64,000 nt of DNA from Pseudocitrobacter cyperus (GCF_039889165.1 NZ_JAYMYY010000001.1:558001-622000), one strand, 5' to 3'. Numbered from the stretch's first letter, positions 1 through 9,519 are shown. Notes: generated by a model from the letters alone, not told the origin. Made by a program: numbers and translations.

Positions 1-3
1 TAC

Positions 4-633
4 ATGATGGATAACGCGGGTTATCTCGCCACCCTCACCCTTCAGCACCTGTGGCTGGTGGCGCTGGCGGTTGGCCTCGCGATAATTATCGGCGTACCGC
101 TTGGTATTCTGATTGTGCGCCATAAATGGCTGGCAACGCCGGTGCTGAGCATCGCCACGCTGTTACTGACTATCCCTTCCATCGCGCTGTTTGGCTTGAT
201 GATCCCCCTGTTTTCGCTGATCGGTCACGGTATTGGCGTCCTGCCTGCCGTCACCGCCGTCTTTCTTTACTCTCTCCTGCCCATTGTGCGCAATACCCAT
301 ACGGCACTCAGCGCCCTGCCGCCGGGGTTGCGCGAAGCCGGACGGGGTATCGGTATGACCTTCTGGCAGCGTCTGCGCTGGGTCGAAATTCCCATGGCGC
401 TGCCGGTCATATTCGGCGGGATCCGTACCGCCGTCGTGATGAATATCGGCGTGATGGCGATTGCCGCGGTCATTGGCGCAGGCGGCCTGGGGCTACTGTT
501 GCTTAACGGTATTGGCGGAAGCGATATCCGCATGTTGATTGCTGGCGCACTGATGATTTGCTTACTGGCGATTGTACTCGACTGGCTGCTGCACCGCCTG
601 CAAATCGCTCTGACACCAAAGGGGATACGATAA
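4..633 (+). CDS. osmW: OsmU-type osmoprotectant ABC transporter permease (OsmW-like)
   Basis: Inner-membrane permease of a glycine betaine/choline-O-sulfate class ABC importer. The 209-residue protein is almost wholly hydrophobic, with about six membrane spans. It carries the EAA-loop pattern of binding-protein-dependent permeases (LREAGRGIGM followed by IPMALP, around residues 109-131), which docks on the ATPase. Its stop codon overlaps the start of the ATPase gene (TAATG), showing translational coupling. The position beside clcB and ynfK matches the Salmonella osmU locus, which is the basis for the symbol. The start is at the window edge (two adjacent ATGs); the remaining operon genes (binding protein and second permease) would lie upstream, outside the window. 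Confidence 0.85.
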   Translation: MMDNAGYLATLTLQHLWLVALAVGLAIIIGVPLGILIVRHKWLATPVLSIATLLLTIPSIALFGLMIPLFSLIGHGIGVLPAVTAVFLYSLLPIVRNTHTALSALPPGLREAGRGIGMTFWQRLRWVEIPMALPVIFGGIRTAVVMNIGVMAIAAVIGAGGLGLLLLNGIGGSDIRMLIAGALMICLLAIVLDWLLHRLQIALTPKGIR

Positions 634-1781
634 TGATAAAACTGGAAAACCTCACCAAACAATTTTCACAGAAAAATGGCCAACCGCTGAAGGCCGTCGA
701 CAACGTCAACCTGAATGTGCCAGAAGGTGAAATGTGCGTTCTGCTGGGGCCATCTGGCTGCGGCAAGACGACCACGCTCAAGATGATCAACCGTCTGATC
801 AAACCGAGCAGCGGCACAATCCTCATCAATGGCCAAAATACCGATGAAATGGATACGGTTTCGCTACGCCGTAATATCGGTTATGTCATCCAGCAAATTG
901 GTCTGTTTCCAAACATGACCATTGAAGAGAACATCACCGTAGTGCCGCGTATGCTCGGCTGGGACAAAACGCGCTGCAAAAATCGGGCAGAAGAGTTAAT
1001 GGAAATGGTGGCGATGGATGCGAAAAAATTCCTTCACCGCTACCCACGAGAAATGTCCGGCGGGCAACAGCAGCGTATTGGCGTGATCCGCGCACTTGCG
1101 GCCGATCCGCCGGTGTTGCTGATGGATGAACCTTTCGGCGCCGTCGACCCCATTAACCGTGAAGTGATCCAAAATCAGTTCCTCGAAATGCAGCGCGCGC
1201 TGAAAAAAACGGTGATGCTGGTAAGCCATGATATTGATGAAGCACTGAAACTGGGCGATCGTATCGCGGTTTTCCGTCAGGGGCGCATCATCCAGTGCGC
1301 CAGCCCGGATGAGCTACTGGCGAAACCCGCAAATGAATTTGTCGGCTCGTTTGTCGGCCAGGATCGCACACTGAAACGCCTGCTGCTGGTTTCTGCGGGC
1401 GATGTGACCGATCAGCAACCCACAATCACCGCTCGCACCTCAACCCCGCTGACGGAAGCGTTCGGGATCATGGACGATAACGACATTCGCGCGCTGACGG
1501 TGGTCGATGAACAGGGTAAGCCACTCGGCTTTGTGAAACGTCGCGAAGCGCGTCATGCCACCGGCGTGTGCGCCGACCTTATCCACCCTTTCCGCGTCAC
1601 CGGCAAAGCGGAGGATAACCTGCGCGTCGTACTGTCCAAGCTCTATGAGAGCAACACCAGTTGGATGCCGATTGTTGATGAAGAGGGACGCTACAACGGC
1701 GAGATTTCACAGGATTATATCGCTGATTATCTCAGTTCCGGTCGCACGCGGCGGGCGCTGAATATTTATAGCGAGAACTAA
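633..1781 (+). CDS. osmV: OsmU-type osmoprotectant ABC transporter ATPase (OsmV-like)
   Basis: Cytoplasmic ATP-hydrolysing subunit that powers osmoprotectant uptake with the preceding permease. In 382 residues one sees Walker A (GPSGCGKTT, residues 39-47), the ABC signature MSGGQQQR, Walker B LLMDEP followed by the D-loop, and the switch histidine in LVSHD. About 120 C-terminal residues form a paired CBS-like region, as in the ProV/OpuCA/OsmV family, where CBS domains sense ionic strength. The start at 633 is preferred over an upstream in-frame codon at 558 because it overlaps the permease stop by one base and gives the family N-terminus (MIKLENLTK). No terminator hairpin is seen immediately after it; a repeat array follows. 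Confidence 0.9.
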   Translation: MIKLENLTKQFSQKNGQPLKAVDNVNLNVPEGEMCVLLGPSGCGKTTTLKMINRLIKPSSGTILINGQNTDEMDTVSLRRNIGYVIQQIGLFPNMTIEENITVVPRMLGWDKTRCKNRAEELMEMVAMDAKKFLHRYPREMSGGQQQRIGVIRALAADPPVLLMDEPFGAVDPINREVIQNQFLEMQRALKKTVMLVSHDIDEALKLGDRIAVFRQGRIIQCASPDELLAKPANEFVGSFVGQDRTLKRLLLVSAGDVTDQQPTITARTSTPLTEAFGIMDDNDIRALTVVDEQGKPLGFVKRREARHATGVCADLIHPFRVTGKAEDNLRVVLSKLYESNTSWMPIVDEEGRYNGEISQDYIADYLSSGRTRRALNIYSEN

Positions 1782-2012
1782 CCCCTCACCCCGGCCCTCT
1801 CCCCAAAGGGGAGAGGGTGAAAACCGCACACGCTTTACCACTGGCTCTTTCAGTTTCCCTCCCTGCGGGAAAATGGGTGAAAACCGCACCCACTTAACCA
1901 CTGGCACTTTCAGTCCCCCTCCCTGCGAGGAAGAGGGTGAAAACCGCACACGCTTTACCACTGACACTTTCAGTCCCCTCTCCCTGCGGGAGAGGGTTAG
2001 GGTGAGGGGTGG
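1782..2012. repeat. 60-bp tandem repeat (3 copies) flanked by inverted G/C-rich arms
   Basis: Three consecutive copies of an exactly 60-bp unit start near 1815, 1875 and 1935. Each begins gggtgaaaaccgcac and ends with a CCCTCCCTGCGGG-type palindrome. The array is bounded on the left by cccctcaccc...ggggagaggg and on the right by ctccctgcgggagaggg then ttagggtgagggg, so the whole element can fold on itself. It fills the gap between osmV and clcB and encodes no convincing protein. It looks like a REP-like intergenic repeat family of enterobacteria that has been expanded in tandem. Confidence 0.85.
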
Positions 2013-2081
2013 GGTTTCACCGCACCCACAGCTTTTGCATCTCCCCTGCTTTCCCCGCAAAATAGCCGCCTGACCTTCTTT

Positions 2082-3389
2082 GTGTTGAAACCGCTCATGC
2101 ATCGTCTCCACGCCTATCCGGATCTGCGTACTATGCTGCGCCGCCTGCTCTTCGCCGCCATCACCGGTGTTCTTGCCGCGCTGGCCGTGGCAGGTTTTCG
2201 TCATGCGATGCTATTCCTCGAATGGGTATTTCTCAGCAACAATACAGGAAGCCTGGTCAACGCGGCGACGGGGCTTTCAGAATGGCGACGGGTGCTGACG
2301 CCCGCCCTTGGCGGCCTGGCGGCAGGATCGCTGCTGTGGGGCTGGCAGCGCCTGAACCGACAGCGCCCCCATGCGCCAACGGATTATATGGAAGCACTTC
2401 GCACCGACGGTCAGTTTGACTATGGCGCAAGCCTGGTGAAATCACTGGCCTCTCTGCTGGTGGTTGCCAGCGGCAGCGCCATTGGCCGGGAAGGCGCGAT
2501 GATCCTGCTGGCGGCGCTGGCCGCGTCCTGGTTTGCTCAACGTTTTACTTCACGCGACGAATGGAAACTATGGATTGCCTGCGGGGCGGCAGCCGGAATG
2601 GCGAGTGCCTATCATGCCCCGCTGGCGGGTAGCCTGTTCATCGCTGAAATTCTGTTTGGCACCCTCATTCTCGCCTCGCTCGGCCCGGTGGTGGTCGCCG
2701 CCGTGATTGCGTTACTCACCACTCATCTTATTGGCGGCGGCAGCGCGCCGCTCTATACCGTCCACCTTCCGCAGGAACTCGATATCACTGCGGGTCTGCT
2801 CATCGCCGCCACCGGTTTGCTGGCAGGTGTGTGTGGCCCATTATTGATGTGGCTGATGAACGCCAGCCATCGCCTGTTTTTACGTCTGAAACTCTCGCCT
2901 CCCGTACAGCTTGCGCTGGGCGGGCTGATTGTCGGCCTGCTGTCGCTCATTACACCTGCCGTCTGGGGTAATGGGTACAGCGTGGTACACGCCTCATTGT
3001 TGGCGCCACCGCTGCTGGCGGCGATTAGCGGAATTTTTATCTGCAAGTTACTGGCTATTCTTGCCAGTAGCGGCTCCGGCGCACCGGGCGGGGTCTTCAC
3101 GCCAACGCTGTTTCTGGGAATGGCGAGCGGCATGCTGTTTGCACAATTGTGTGGGATCTGGCTGGTGGATCAACCTTCGATGGCGGTACTGCTGGGAATG
3201 AGCGGAATGGCTGCGCTGCTGGCGGCAACGACACATGCGCCGATCATGTCGACGCTGATGATTTGCGAAATGACCGGGCAATACAGCGTACTGCCCGGTT
3301 TACTGATAGCCAGCGTGCTGGCGTCGGTGCTGTCGCGAACCCTACGCCAGGATTCTATCTACCGTGAGCATGTTGCCCAGCAGGGATAA
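2082..3389 (+). CDS. clcB: Voltage-gated ClC-type chloride channel ClcB
   Basis: Inner-membrane ClC family anion channel or exchanger, linked in E. coli to extreme acid resistance as an electrical shunt. The 435-residue reading has about ten to twelve hydrophobic spans and the ClC selectivity-filter segments GSAIGREGAM (near residue 131) and GSGAPGGVFTP (near 330), the latter being the most conserved ClC signature. A GTG at 2082 is the longest start; ATG at 2097 or 2133 would give a protein nearer the 418 residues of E. coli ClcB, so the N-terminus is uncertain. Its last 48 bases overlap the 3' end of the convergent bioD2 gene. Confidence 0.88.
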   Translation: MLKPLMHRLHAYPDLRTMLRRLLFAAITGVLAALAVAGFRHAMLFLEWVFLSNNTGSLVNAATGLSEWRRVLTPALGGLAAGSLLWGWQRLNRQRPHAPTDYMEALRTDGQFDYGASLVKSLASLLVVASGSAIGREGAMILLAALAASWFAQRFTSRDEWKLWIACGAAAGMASAYHAPLAGSLFIAEILFGTLILASLGPVVVAAVIALLTTHLIGGGSAPLYTVHLPQELDITAGLLIAATGLLAGVCGPLLMWLMNASHRLFLRLKLSPPVQLALGGLIVGLLSLITPAVWGNGYSVVHASLLAPPLLAAISGIFICKLLAILASSGSGAPGGVFTPTLFLGMASGMLFAQLCGIWLVDQPSMAVLLGMSGMAALLAATTHAPIMSTLMICEMTGQYSVLPGLLIASVLASVLSRTLRQDSIYREHVAQQG

Positions 3390-4037
3390 ATTGATGTACT
3401 GACTCAACTCACGCTGCTCGGCGCGCGGCAGATACGGCAGTTCGCCAATCAACGGAGCCGGCAATTTTTTGCTCAGCACGTCGATGATTTCCGCGTAATG
3501 GGCAAGACCCGGGTTAATACGGTTGGCCACCCAGCCAATCAGCGGAAGGCCGTCATTGGCGATGGCCTGAGCGGTCAGCAAAGCGTGGTTGATACATCCT
3601 TCCTGAATACCCACCACCATCACAACCGGGAGTTGCTCCTGAACCACCCACTCGGAAAGGGGGCGCAAATCGTTCATCAGGCTGCGCCAGCCGCCGGTGC
3701 CTTCGACCACCACGTTGTCAACTTTCTCGCTCAAACTCGCCAGGCCGTTGGACAACAGGGTGTAATTAATAGGACAGCTATGGGCGACGCTGCTCTCCTC
3801 TTCGCTCAGGGCGATAGGGTTGACTGCCTCGTAGGGCAATTCCAGCGACGAGACGCCCTGCAGCACCAGCGCATCTTTGTTGCGCAGCCCCTCGGGGGTT
3901 TCTTTGCTGCCTTTTGCCACAGGTTTGTACCCGGCCACTCGTTTCCCGCTGGCTGCCAGCGCCTGCAGTAGCGCACGGGAAACCACCGTCTTGCCGACAG
4001 AAGTATCAGTACCAGTAATAAAGAAACGGTTTAGCAT
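3342..4037 (-). CDS. bioD2: Dethiobiotin synthetase paralogue BioD2 (YnfK)
   Basis: ATP-dependent dethiobiotin synthetase family protein; the family closes the ureido ring of 7,8-diaminopelargonate with CO2 in biotin synthesis. The N-terminal P-loop TGTDTSVGKT (residues 7-16) and the EGTGGWRSL motif are intact. The protein is 231 residues, like E. coli YnfK, and not in a bio operon, so it is the secondary copy. The start at 4037 was chosen over one four codons upstream because GGAG lies at proper spacing and the protein then begins MLNRFFITGTD as in E. coli. The 3' end overlaps convergent clcB. Confidence 0.9.
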   Translation of the reverse strand: MLNRFFITGTDTSVGKTVVSRALLQALAASGKRVAGYKPVAKGSKETPEGLRNKDALVLQGVSSLELPYEAVNPIALSEEESSVAHSCPINYTLLSNGLASLSEKVDNVVVEGTGGWRSLMNDLRPLSEWVVQEQLPVVMVVGIQEGCINHALLTAQAIANDGLPLIGWVANRINPGLAHYAEIIDVLSKKLPAPLIGELPYLPRAEQRELSQYINLSLLGNMLTVDRILA

Positions 4038-4164
4038 TACTAACTCCACAGTTATGCCGGTGAAATATACATACCAGAAATAATTTAAAGTGGTGAAAGT
4101 CTACGTGATGAACCAGAAACCCGGCTTGAGATAGCGCAATTTTTTGCGCAACTGTGCAAAAATG

Positions 4165-5385
4165 TTAACCCTGTAACAGCCTGATCAGCAAAGTTCCGTT
4201 ATAGAGCGCGTCTTTGACCAACGCCGCCCCGGCCATCGTCCCACGGTTAGAAAACTGCGTCTGTTCGACGGCAGTATGCTTGCTATAAGCCGGAAGTGAT
4301 TGCTGGCGAATGCAGTCGCTAATCGCCGGGAAGAGGATCTCAGCCGCCTGATTAAATGGCGAACCGATGAGTATTTTTTGCGGATTGAATAAATTCACCA
4401 TAATTGCCAGGATACGGCCGACGTTGGTACCGACGCTGGTGATAATATCTTTAGCCAGTAAATCGCCTTTGACAGCGGCGAGGCACAGCGACTCAACGGT
4501 CAAGGGTTGCTGATGAAGCATTGAACTCATGGACTGATTCATGCGCACCTGCGCCAGTTCCAGCACGCTTTCAACGCTGGCAATGGTCTCCAGACAGCCG
4601 TGGTTTCCGCAGTAACAGCGCTTGCCATAGGGATCAACCTGAGTATGACCAATCTCCACCAGGCTACTGCTACCGGCATGGAGCAAACGCCCGTCGGTGA
4701 TCACCCCGGCGCCAACGTTATGATCAATCACCACCTGAATAACATCCCGCGCGCCGCGCGATGCGCCAAATAGCGCCTCGGCCATGGTCCAGGCGCTGAT
4801 ATCATGCTGAATGTACACCGGCACACCCGTATGCGCCGCCAGCGTTTCACCGAGCGGCATATCTTTCACATCTTCGTAAAACGGCATGCGGTGAATGATG
4901 CCGCTCTCTGTGTCTATAATCCCCGGAAGCGTAATCGCAATCGCCGTTAAGCGCTCCAGTTTGCCCTGATGCCGGATAAAGAACTGATCAATGTGCGTAA
5001 TGATGCGATGTAAAAGAGGCTGCGCGTCCTGAAGCGCCAGCTCCAGCCGTTCTTCCACCACCAGCTTGCTGCTAAGATCGCGCAGAGCAAGATGAATTTC
5101 ACCGCGGCTGACGCGTAACGCCAGGTAGTGCCAGGCTTCCGTTTCTACCATTAACCCCACAGCAGGCCGCCCGCGGCTGCCAGGATCCTGAATTTCCGTC
5201 TCCTGAACCAGATGCGCTTCCAGCATTTCACGGACAATTTTGGTGATGCTGGCGGGCGCCAGTTGTGCAAGTCGGGAGAGATCGATACGCGAAACCGGGC
5301 CAAGCTGATCAATCAGGCGATATACCGCGCCAGCATTGGTCTGCTTTATTTGATCGATATGGCCTGGTTGACTGTCCGCTACCAC
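4165..5385 (-). CDS. mlc: Transcriptional repressor Mlc of sugar PTS genes
   Basis: ROK-family repressor of ptsG, ptsHI, manXYZ and malT, sequestered at the membrane by dephosphorylated EIICB-Glc during glucose transport. The 406-residue length equals E. coli Mlc and the sequence is collinear with it. An N-terminal winged helix-turn-helix (about residues 10-75) precedes the ROK fold. The zinc-binding cluster has GHTQVDPYG then RCYCGNHGCLE, around residues 247-267. Translation starts at GTG, as in E. coli, with GGGAG upstream. Located between bioD2 and ynfL as in K-12. Confidence 0.96.
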   Translation of the reverse strand: MVADSQPGHIDQIKQTNAGAVYRLIDQLGPVSRIDLSRLAQLAPASITKIVREMLEAHLVQETEIQDPGSRGRPAVGLMVETEAWHYLALRVSRGEIHLALRDLSSKLVVEERLELALQDAQPLLHRIITHIDQFFIRHQGKLERLTAIAITLPGIIDTESGIIHRMPFYEDVKDMPLGETLAAHTGVPVYIQHDISAWTMAEALFGASRGARDVIQVVIDHNVGAGVITDGRLLHAGSSSLVEIGHTQVDPYGKRCYCGNHGCLETIASVESVLELAQVRMNQSMSSMLHQQPLTVESLCLAAVKGDLLAKDIITSVGTNVGRILAIMVNLFNPQKILIGSPFNQAAEILFPAISDCIRQQSLPAYSKHTAVEQTQFSNRGTMAGAALVKDALYNGTLLIRLLQG

Positions 5386-5495
5386 CGTAGACTCCCTTTA
5401 TTTTCGCGCTTCGAAATAATCTCAGGGCTATGGTGAAGGACTTCAATGGGGGACGCCAAACTTTTCCTTAGCCTTGTGATTTACTGCACATTTTT

Positions 5496-6413
5496 TCATG
5501 CATTTTCCGCAGAAACGCTTAACTTTGCCGCAGCCAGTAATTGCTGTTTAAAACGCTGCGCCGCCTGACTAAGTTCATGATGTTTTGACCATACCAGCCA
5601 CATCTCCGATACCGCATCCGCTTCGATAATCGGTACCCAGCGCATTTCCATCAGTTGCACCCGACGAAACGACGCCGGAAGGATAGAAACTCCCAGCCCT
5701 GATGCCACCAGGCCAATAATAGTCATCGCCTCTCCCACCTCCTGGGTCATGCGCGGCGTCACGCCATAGCGACGCAGCAGCCCCAGAATATCGTCATACA
5801 GCCCGGTGCCAACGTGCGGGTCGAAAAAGACAAAGGGCTCATCGGCCAGATCCGCCAGGCTTACGGCCTGCTTCTGCGCCAGAGGGTGCTCATGATGAAT
5901 CATCGCCAGCAGGGGTTCATGCAGGATAACCTCCCATGCCAGCGTATCGGGAAGCTGCGTATTGCGCATTAACCCCAAATCCAGTGAACCCTCTGTGAGC
6001 GGCGAGATTTGTTCACGCGTATTGGTTTCGCGGGTCTGAATATGCACATCAGGATAGCGGCGGCGAAACGTCGACAGGGTATCGGAAACCGCCTTGATAA
6101 ACGGCGCAGAGGAAGTAAAACCGATATTTAACTCACCCGTTTCACCATGATGCAAGCGCCCGGCACGAGCCGCGGCCTCTTCCACCTGCAACATAATTTG
6201 TCGGCTGTCCGCGAGAAACTGCCTCCCCGCCGCCGTCAGATTAACGCTGCGGTTAGTACGGGCAAACAGACGAGCACCAATTTGTTGTTCAAGAATTTGA
6301 ATTTGCTGGCTTAATGGCGGCTGAGAGATATTGAGTCTCGCAGCGGCGCGGCCAAAATGCAGCTCTTCTGCCACCGCAATAAAATAGCGTAAATGGCGCA
6401 GCTCGATATTCAT
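5496..6413 (-). CDS. ynfL: LysR-family transcriptional regulator YnfL
   Basis: LysR-type regulator of 305 residues: N-terminal winged helix-turn-helix (residues 3-60, with AAARLNISQPPLSQQI) and a C-terminal periplasmic-binding-protein-like effector domain. Transcribed divergently from the MFS gene ynfM with about 120 bp between the starts, so it most likely controls that exporter, as is typical for divergent LysR pairs. Effector unknown. Assigned by collinearity with E. coli YnfL and conserved neighbours. Confidence 0.9.
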   Translation of the reverse strand: MNIELRHLRYFIAVAEELHFGRAAARLNISQPPLSQQIQILEQQIGARLFARTNRSVNLTAAGRQFLADSRQIMLQVEEAAARAGRLHHGETGELNIGFTSSAPFIKAVSDTLSTFRRRYPDVHIQTRETNTREQISPLTEGSLDLGLMRNTQLPDTLAWEVILHEPLLAMIHHEHPLAQKQAVSLADLADEPFVFFDPHVGTGLYDDILGLLRRYGVTPRMTQEVGEAMTIIGLVASGLGVSILPASFRRVQLMEMRWVPIIEADAVSEMWLVWSKHHELSQAAQRFKQQLLAAAKLSVSAENA

Positions 6414-6533
6414 ATTTGTTACATATCAATTGAGATTATTAATATATTAGACAGAATATTTGCGTTTTCCTACTCTAATTATGTGACCTGTGTCGCTAGT
6501 TTCTACCTTTTGTTTTTACGCAAGGATCTTCCC

Positions 6534-7784
6534 GTGAGCCGTACAACCACCGCAGACAACGAACCGGCTATCGATGTCCGCGACACCGCACCTGCTAAGC
6601 CAAACCAGTTTATTACCCGCGGCACACCTCAATTTATTCGGGTTACTCTCGCCCTTTTCTCAGCGGGGCTGGCAACCTTTGCTCTGCTTTATTGTGTTCA
6701 GCCCATTTTGCCGGTGCTCTCTCATGAGTTCGGCATCTCGCCTGCGGGCAGCAGTATTTCCCTTTCTATCTCTACCGCGATGCTGGCAATCGGGCTGCTC
6801 TTTACCGGGCCGCTTTCCGACGCCATCGGCCGCAAGCAAGTGATGGTGACTGCATTACTTCTGGCCTCCTGCTGCTCTCTGCTCTCGACAATGATGACCA
6901 GTTGGCACGGCATTCTGATCATGCGCGCATTAATCGGTTTATCGCTGAGCGGCGTGGCGGCGGTCGGCATGACCTACCTGAGTGAAGAGATCCACCCCAG
7001 TTTCGTCGCCTTCTCGATGGGGCTTTATATCAGCGGGAACTCCATCGGCGGAATGAGCGGACGTCTGTTGACCGGCGTTTTTACTGACTTCTTCGGCTGG
7101 CGCGTGGCGCTGGCGGTGATTAGCGCCTTCGCGCTGGCCTCGGCGGTGATGTTCTGGAAGATCCTCCCGGAGTCACGTCACTTTCGCCCCTCATCCCTGC
7201 GCCCGAAAACATTGCTGCTTAACTTCCGCCTGCACTGGCACGATCGCGGACTGCCGCTGCTGTTTGTCGAAGGTTTTCTGTTGATGGGGGCATTCGTTAC
7301 CCTGTTTAACTATATTGGCTATCGCCTGATGCTTTCACCCTGGTCGCTGAATCAGGCGGTGGTTGGCCTGCTCTCGGTCGCCTATCTGACCGGGACGTGG
7401 AGCTCACCAAAAGCGGGCACCATGACCACCCGTTACGGACGCGGCCCGGTGATGCTCTTCTTCACCGGCGTGATGCTGCTTGGCCTGCTGTTAACGCTCT
7501 TTTCACCGCTGTGGGTGATTTTCCCCGGCATGCTACTCTTCTCGGCGGGCTTCTTCGCTGCACACTCCGTAGCCAGTAGCTGGATCGGCCCACGCGCCCG
7601 TCGCGCCAGAGGCCAGGCATCATCACTCTACCTTTTCAGCTATTATCTGGGCTCCAGCATCGCCGGTACTCTTGGCGGCGTCTTCTGGCACCGTTATGGC
7701 TGGAATGGCGTCGGCGCGTTTATCGCCCTGCTGTTAGTGACCGCCCTGCTGGTTGGCACGCTGCTGCATAAACGACTGCATTAA
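6534..7784 (+). CDS. ynfM: MFS transporter YnfM (arabinose/efflux-type)
   Basis: Twelve-span major facilitator superfamily exporter of 416 residues, collinear with E. coli YnfM. The MFS motif A variant GPLSDAIGRKQV follows TM2. The reading frame runs upstream to 6393, but the GTG at 6534 gives the family N-terminus (MSRTTT) with AAGGAT upstream, so that start is used. Lies divergent from ynfL. A GGGGCGC/GCGCCCC hairpin follows the stop. Substrate unknown. Confidence 0.9.
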   Translation: MSRTTTADNEPAIDVRDTAPAKPNQFITRGTPQFIRVTLALFSAGLATFALLYCVQPILPVLSHEFGISPAGSSISLSISTAMLAIGLLFTGPLSDAIGRKQVMVTALLLASCCSLLSTMMTSWHGILIMRALIGLSLSGVAAVGMTYLSEEIHPSFVAFSMGLYISGNSIGGMSGRLLTGVFTDFFGWRVALAVISAFALASAVMFWKILPESRHFRPSSLRPKTLLLNFRLHWHDRGLPLLFVEGFLLMGAFVTLFNYIGYRLMLSPWSLNQAVVGLLSVAYLTGTWSSPKAGTMTTRYGRGPVMLFFTGVMLLGLLLTLFSPLWVIFPGMLLFSAGFFAAHSVASSWIGPRARRARGQASSLYLFSYYLGSSIAGTLGGVFWHRYGWNGVGAFIALLLVTALLVGTLLHKRLH

Positions 7785-7788
7785 TACG

Positions 7789-7815
7789 CCGGGGCGCGAT
7801 TTTTTTGCGCCCCGT
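7789..7815 (+). terminator. Hairpin after ynfM
   Basis: GGGGCGC and GCGCCCC arms flank a T-rich loop eight bases after the ynfM stop. There is no U tract after the stem, so intrinsic termination is only possible, not certain. Confidence 0.45.
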
Positions 7816-7881
7816 CATCGCCCTGTGATAGATCTGAAGCCATCGGCGCATGCCGCCTTCTCATCATAAAAACAGGGCACT

Positions 7882-9366
7882 ATGGAAAACAAAAACTACC
7901 AACACCTCACCCGTACCTTCCAGCGTCTCTCCCGTTTTTCACACCTTTCCGCCATCGCCGGGTGGGACATGTTTGCCATGATGTCCCCGGCGGGCAGCAA
8001 TGCGCGCAGCGAAGCGCTGGCGGAACTGGGGGTTTTACAACACCAGATTCTGACTGATAAACAGGTCGCTGAATGGCTGCGCAATGCGGAACAGGAAGAT
8101 CTCAACGATCTCGAACAGGCCAACCTGTGCGAGATGTCGCGTCAGTATCAGCAGGCCGCGTTACTGCCGGAAAGTCTGGTCGAAGCCAAATCGCTGGCGG
8201 GAAGCCGCTGCGAGCACGCCTGGCGCACCCAGCGCCCGAATAACGACTGGCAGGGTTTCGCAGTCAATCTGAAAGAGGTGGTGAAACTCAGCCGCGAAGA
8301 AGCGCGTATTCGTGCCGCTGCCAAAGGCTGCTCCCCCTACGATGCGCTGTTGGATATTTTTGAACCAGAGATGACCAGCGCCCGTCTTGATGTGCTGTTT
8401 GGCGATCTCAAATCCTGGCTGCCGGCGCTGTTAACCCAGGCGGTCGAGAAGCAGGCTGGCAAAACGCTGATTGCCCCGCAGGGCCCGTTTGATATTGAAA
8501 ACCAACGCCAGTTGGGGCTGGAAACCATGAAGCGGCTGGGCTTTGATTTCAATGCGGGGCGTCTGGATGTCAGCGCGCATCCTTTCTGCGGCGGTGTTCC
8601 GGAGGATGTCCGTATCACCACCCGTTATAACGAACATGACCTGTTGAGCGCCCTGTTCGGTGTGATCCACGAAACCGGGCACGCGCGTTATGAGCAGAAT
8701 CTGCCGCGCAACTGGCTGGGGCAACCGGTCTCACACGCGCGTTCCACCGCTATTCACGAATCGCAAAGCCTTTTCTTTGAGATGCAACTGGCGCGCAGCG
8801 AGGCATTTCTTCAGCATCTGCTCCCGGCCGTTATCGCGCAGTTCGGCTCGCAGCCAGCCTTTGAAACCGCCAACTTTATCGCCTGGAATCAGCGCGTGAA
8901 ACCCGGTTTTATCCGCATTGATGCTGATGAAGTCAGCTACCCGGCGCACGTCATTCTGCGATATGAAATCGAACGTGCGTTGATCGATGGCGAAATTGAA
9001 GTGGACGACATTCCGGCACTGTGGGATGAGAAGATGCGCCACTGGCTGGGGCTCTCCACCGAAGGCAACTATCGCGATGGTTGTATGCAGGATATTCACT
9101 GGACGGATGGCGGCTTCGGCTACTTCCCGTCCTATACGCTCGGCGCGATGTATGCCGCGCAACTGATGCATGCGGCACGTCATGCAATGCCTGATCTCGA
9201 ATCGCGCATTGCCAGCGGCGATTTCAGCCCCCTCTTTGAGTGGCTGCGCCAGAATATCTGGCAGCACGGTAGCCGCTTTGGCACGTCACAGCTTATCCAG
9301 CAGGCCACCGGTGAAGAGCTGAACAGCCGCTATTTCCGCGAACATTTAACCGCCCGCTATCTCTAA
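7882..9366 (+). CDS. M32-family metallocarboxypeptidase (carboxypeptidase Taq type)
   Basis: Cytosolic zinc carboxypeptidase that removes C-terminal residues from peptides. The 494-residue length is normal for family M32. The catalytic zinc motif HETGH is at residues 263-267, followed about 25 residues later by IHESQS, which supplies the third zinc ligand, and by the IRIDADEVSYPAH segment conserved in the family. Preceded by a short gap after ynfM and likely expressed on its own. E. coli K-12 lacks it here; Salmonella-type genomes carry M32 genes, consistent with the inferred clade. Confidence 0.9.
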   Translation: MENKNYQHLTRTFQRLSRFSHLSAIAGWDMFAMMSPAGSNARSEALAELGVLQHQILTDKQVAEWLRNAEQEDLNDLEQANLCEMSRQYQQAALLPESLVEAKSLAGSRCEHAWRTQRPNNDWQGFAVNLKEVVKLSREEARIRAAAKGCSPYDALLDIFEPEMTSARLDVLFGDLKSWLPALLTQAVEKQAGKTLIAPQGPFDIENQRQLGLETMKRLGFDFNAGRLDVSAHPFCGGVPEDVRITTRYNEHDLLSALFGVIHETGHARYEQNLPRNWLGQPVSHARSTAIHESQSLFFEMQLARSEAFLQHLLPAVIAQFGSQPAFETANFIAWNQRVKPGFIRIDADEVSYPAHVILRYEIERALIDGEIEVDDIPALWDEKMRHWLGLSTEGNYRDGCMQDIHWTDGGFGYFPSYTLGAMYAAQLMHAARHAMPDLESRIASGDFSPLFEWLRQNIWQHGSRFGTSQLIQQATGEELNSRYFREHLTARYL

Positions 9367-9401
9367 TCGTTTCTGCGCCGGAGCTAACACCTCCGGCGTT
9401 G

Positions 9402-9415
9402 TACATATGGTTACA
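9402..9415 (+). promoter_or_regulatory. RstA box upstream of asr
   Basis: TACATATGGTTACA matches the published RstA consensus TACATNTNGTTACA at every fixed position. It lies about 105 bp upstream of the asr start. RstBA control of asr at low pH is established in E. coli, so this is very probably the functional acid-induction site. Confidence 0.85.
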
Positions 9416-9519
9416 CGCCGATACCAATCACTCACGGAAAGCCTGATAACTCAGGGATATAGTTCTTTCAACGGCCCCGCAGTGGGGTTGAATGAAAAAA
9501 CCAATTCGAGGGTATGAGA

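Noticed and set aside
1815..1994. CRISPR-like array
   Set aside because: Units are contiguous 60-bp repeats without unique spacers and no cas genes are nearby.
1707..2204. 165-codon minus-strand frame through the 60-bp array
   Set aside because: Repetitive translation of the tandem repeat, overlapping osmV and clcB starts; no ribosome site.
8731..9267. 178-codon minus-strand frame over the M32 peptidase gene
   Set aside because: Shadow of a well-supported gene with zinc motif on the + strand.
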